Positions 41,263 to 43,300 of a stretch of 43,300 nucleotides of DNA are shown here, piece by piece (positions within the stretch are counted from its first letter, which is position 1; each line of letters opens with the position of its first letter). Source of the DNA: CAYFIW01 sp964343265 (GTDB lineage: Bacteria; Chloroflexota; Dehalococcoidia; Lucifugimonadales; UBA826); NCBI GenBank assembly GCA_964343265.1, contig CAYFIW010000010.1, positions 1 to 43,300 on the forward strand, read 5' to 3'. Position numbers and translations under genes: made by a program. Under the pieces are notes generated by a model that was given only the letters and a program-made list of their open reading frames with translations, made no database searches and was not told the DNA's origin.

Positions 41263-41676
41263 TTAAATAGCCAAGTATGGGATTAACCAGCCAAAAGACA
41301 ACATAAAACTCAGCATTGCTCCGAGAATCAACGAACGTATACCTCGCGCTAAATATAATAGTGGAGTAAACAATACTACGGATAATAAAAGTATCATCAC
41401 AGAATAAAATAGATTCGGACTCAGCAATCCAGATTCAGGATATGCTTTTTCAAAAATAGCAAAAATGTAGGAAAACATAACACCTAATCCAACTGCTGTT
41501 GGGTTAATGAGGATAATGAAAGGGAATATAATTTTTGAGGGAGCTTGATTGTTTAAAAGATTGGTAACAAAAAGTGAGCCTCTTTTGTAGAGCATAAAAA
41601 AAGACAAACAAAACCAGGTAATCCAAACTGACGCCAATAATAGTCCGACTGCGGCACCCGCGATGAGGTAATTCAC
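41263..41676 (-). CDS. Hypothetical four-helix membrane protein
   Basis: Not recognised. 137 residues with about four hydrophobic helices (roughly 4-30, 48-72, 87-108 and 115-136) and little else. A short basic loop follows helix 1 (FMLYKRGS). It begins at GTG 41676, overlapping the ispE stop as GTGA, so it is translationally coupled to ispE. The rsmA-ispE-membrane protein order suggests a housekeeping transcript, but no isoprenoid role can be argued from sequence. It might be a small transport or integral membrane accessory protein. Confidence 0.7.
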   Translation of the reverse strand: MNYLIAGAAVGLLLASVWITWFCLSFFMLYKRGSLFVTNLLNNQAPSKIIFPFIILINPTAVGLGVMFSYIFAIFEKAYPESGLLSPNLFYSVMILLLSVVLFTPLLYLARGIRSLILGAMLSFMLSFGWLIPYLAI

Positions 41677-42545
41677 TTAATCGCCGAACCTACATCACAG
41701 GTTTGTACAACAAAAGAACGGATTTTATATTTGTGTTGAAGCAAAATCTTTAAAATCCCAGCCGTCCCAAGATCTTTTATTGGGATAAATAGTCCCGGAC
41801 CACTTCCGGACAAAAACACTTCTCTTGCTCCACAGTCTTTAATCGAATCGACAATCCCCATAAGCTTTGGATGAGTCTTAATTGCAATTTCCTGAAAGAC
41901 ATTGAACAAAAGCTGACTTGGTGCATCTCCACCTTGTCTTATTCTTGCCTCTAACTTTCTGGAAAGACCTCCCTTTGTGAAATCCAGAGGAGTTAGAAGT
42001 GAGTACATTTCAGCAGTCTTGTTCTCTAGTTCCATATCAGGTGAAACCAACAGAAAGACAGAGTTTTTAGAGAATGGTATAGGCCTGACAATTTCTCCAC
42101 GTCCGGACACAAAAGCCGTTCCTCCCTCTATGAAGAAAGGAACATCGGATCCTACTTCAGAGGCTATATCCCTTAAAGAGTCATTGCTTAAGTTCAAATC
42201 CCACAGATTATTTAATAGGACTAATACAGCAGCGGCATCGCTACTGCCCCCTCCGAACCCGGAGGCTATGGGTATGCCTTTTACAATCTTAATTGAGGCT
42301 CCACGTTTGATCTCGCCGACCTTTTGTAAAAGTCGTGCAGCATGAAACGCAATATTTTCTTCTCCCTGAATATTTGGGGAATCACATGAAACGCTCAGGT
42401 CAGATGAGATCTCAACCTCTATCTCATCTTTGATGTTAACTGACCTAATCACACTTCGAATTTCGTGATAGCCATCATCTCTTCTACCTAATACCTCAAG
42501 ACTTAGATTTATCTTTCCGAAGGCATAGGCTTTGTGTTTTTTCAT
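41673..42545 (-). CDS. ispE: 4-diphosphocytidyl-2-C-methyl-D-erythritol kinase
   Basis: GHMP kinase of the MEP isoprenoid pathway, phosphorylating CDP-methylerythritol. The 290-residue sequence has the N-terminal GKINLSLEVLGRRDDGYHEI (Lys11 and substrate contacts), the ATP loop PIASGFGGGSSDAAAVLVLL (about 91-110), DVPFFIEGGTAFVSGRGE, and the C-terminal SGSGPGLF. The overall order and length match IspE. ATG 42545 has no strong ribosome site, so it may depend on coupling with the rsmA gene, whose stop is 19 bp upstream. Its presence indicates the non-mevalonate pathway. Confidence 0.95.
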   Translation of the reverse strand: MKKHKAYAFGKINLSLEVLGRRDDGYHEIRSVIRSVNIKDEIEVEISSDLSVSCDSPNIQGEENIAFHAARLLQKVGEIKRGASIKIVKGIPIASGFGGGSSDAAAVLVLLNNLWDLNLSNDSLRDIASEVGSDVPFFIEGGTAFVSGRGEIVRPIPFSKNSVFLLVSPDMELENKTAEMYSLLTPLDFTKGGLSRKLEARIRQGGDAPSQLLFNVFQEIAIKTHPKLMGIVDSIKDCGAREVFLSGSGPGLFIPIKDLGTAGILKILLQHKYKIRSFVVQTCDVGSAIK

Positions 42546-42564
42546 ATTGTTATTATAGGTTTAT

Positions 42565-43300
42565 CTAAATAAGAGACGAGTCTTTCTGTGTTGAAACAAG
42601 ATTAAATAATCTGATCCACTCTAAGACCGAAATTGTTTCAGGTCTCCTGACCGAATCTATATTTGATTCAGTTAGCATTTTGTCTACGTCGGAAGGCACA
42701 AGTTTAAGTCCGTGAGCTAATGAATTCCGTATTTGTTTTCGAGGGGAGGAAAATCCAGAAATAATAAATTGAAAATATCTGGCCGCTCTATCTGGGCTAA
42801 CCAACGGCCTGTCGAGCCTGGATAAGCGAATCACAGAAGACATTACCTTAGGTGCAGGCCGAAAAGACGAAGGTTTAACAGTAAACAGCATGCTTGATTC
42901 CACAAAGGCTCCTAAAAAAGCTCCCATAATACTCAACTTTCCTGATGCATTTATGATGTTCTCAGCTACTTCCCTTTGCAACATAACAACCGACAACCTT
43001 GGTGGGCATATTCCAGACAAAAACTTCCTGAGGATCCTTCCTCCCACGTTGTAAGGCAAGTTAGAAATAAGTTTGTAATCTTCACCGACACCAAAAATAG
43101 TAGACAGGTCTAGTTCAAGAGCATCTTTGTTAATAATTTCAAATTTTCGAACAGCAGAAATCTCTGACAATGGCCCACTTACGAGATCTACATCAATCTC
43201 AACCGCTACCAAATTTACGTCTAAATCGGCCAACATAGAAGTCATGTGACCTCTTCCTGGACCGATTTCCAGGACATTCTCTCCATCTACCAAATCTGCT
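42565..43300 (-). CDS. rsmA: 16S rRNA dimethyladenosine transferase, 5' end outside window
   Basis: SAM-dependent enzyme that dimethylates the two adjacent adenosines in the 3'-terminal hairpin of 16S rRNA during small-subunit maturation. The frame is open to the right edge, and the first in-frame start (TTG 43293) lies within the domain, so about 25-40 N-terminal residues are missing. Visible motifs are VLEIGPGRGHMTSML (motif I), VAVEID, the catalytic NLPYNVGG, and the C-terminal FSSPRKQIRNSL of the rRNA-binding domain. 242 residues are visible and about 270-290 are expected. First gene of rsmA-ispE-membrane protein. Confidence 0.93.
   Translation of the reverse strand, partial: ADLVDGENVLEIGPGRGHMTSMLADLDVNLVAVEIDVDLVSGPLSEISAVRKFEIINKDALELDLSTIFGVGEDYKLISNLPYNVGGRILRKFLSGICPPRLSVVMLQREVAENIINASGKLSIMGAFLGAFVESSMLFTVKPSSFRPAPKVMSSVIRLSRLDRPLVSPDRAARYFQFIISGFSSPRKQIRNSLAHGLKLVPSDVDKMLTESNIDSVRRPETISVLEWIRLFNLVSTQKDSSLI

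Overview
The window is a compact, roughly 40% GC bacterial chromosome segment with about 40 protein genes and one tRNA. There are no rRNAs, insertion sequences, phage genes or CRISPR arrays. Genes on both strands sit in short operons with 1-22 bp overlaps, and TTG and GTG starts are common. The mix suggests an uncultured marine Chloroflexota (SAR202-like Dehalococcoidia): GMC flavoprotein oxidoreductases next to a luciferase-like monooxygenase, a divergent transketolase, an AcoX-type NAD-kinase-fold protein, and ordinary biosynthetic genes. That placement is inferred from gene content, not from a marker tree.

Positions 1-16010 are catabolic and accessory. They hold a truncated amidase, a transketolase-like ThDP enzyme, two GMC oxidoreductases flanking a luciferase-like monooxygenase, an HI0933-family flavoprotein, a crotonase, a complete zinc/manganese ABC importer read on the minus strand, an HpcH/HpaI aldolase and an FMN-dependent alpha-hydroxy-acid oxidase. 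The oxidoreductases look suited to oxidising organic alcohols, ketones and hydroxyacids. The importer's upstream region carries several inverted repeats that could be regulatory.

Positions 16043-26853 are mixed. They hold tRNA-Glu(UUC), argC, nth, an AcoX-like protein, then a minus-strand operon of two tandem DSD1/alanine-racemase-fold paralogs, a METTL7-like methyltransferase, a Nudix hydrolase and a TPR protein. A small two-helix membrane protein and the argH-rpe-tsaD operon follow. The two DSD1-like paralogs have lost different parts of the active site, which is the most unusual observation here.

Positions 26861-43300 are mostly housekeeping: a DinG-type helicase with an N-terminal exonuclease coupled to an OGG1-type glycosylase, MscS, pheS-pheT-moeA, ilvE, a membrane protein plus a degenerate PAP2 protein, MgtE, a PHP-domain protein, and rsmA-ispE-membrane protein running off the right edge.

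I found no clear new multi-gene system such as a defence or mobile module. The best candidates for new biology are the complementary paralog pair, the divergent transketolase and the zinc-operon leader.
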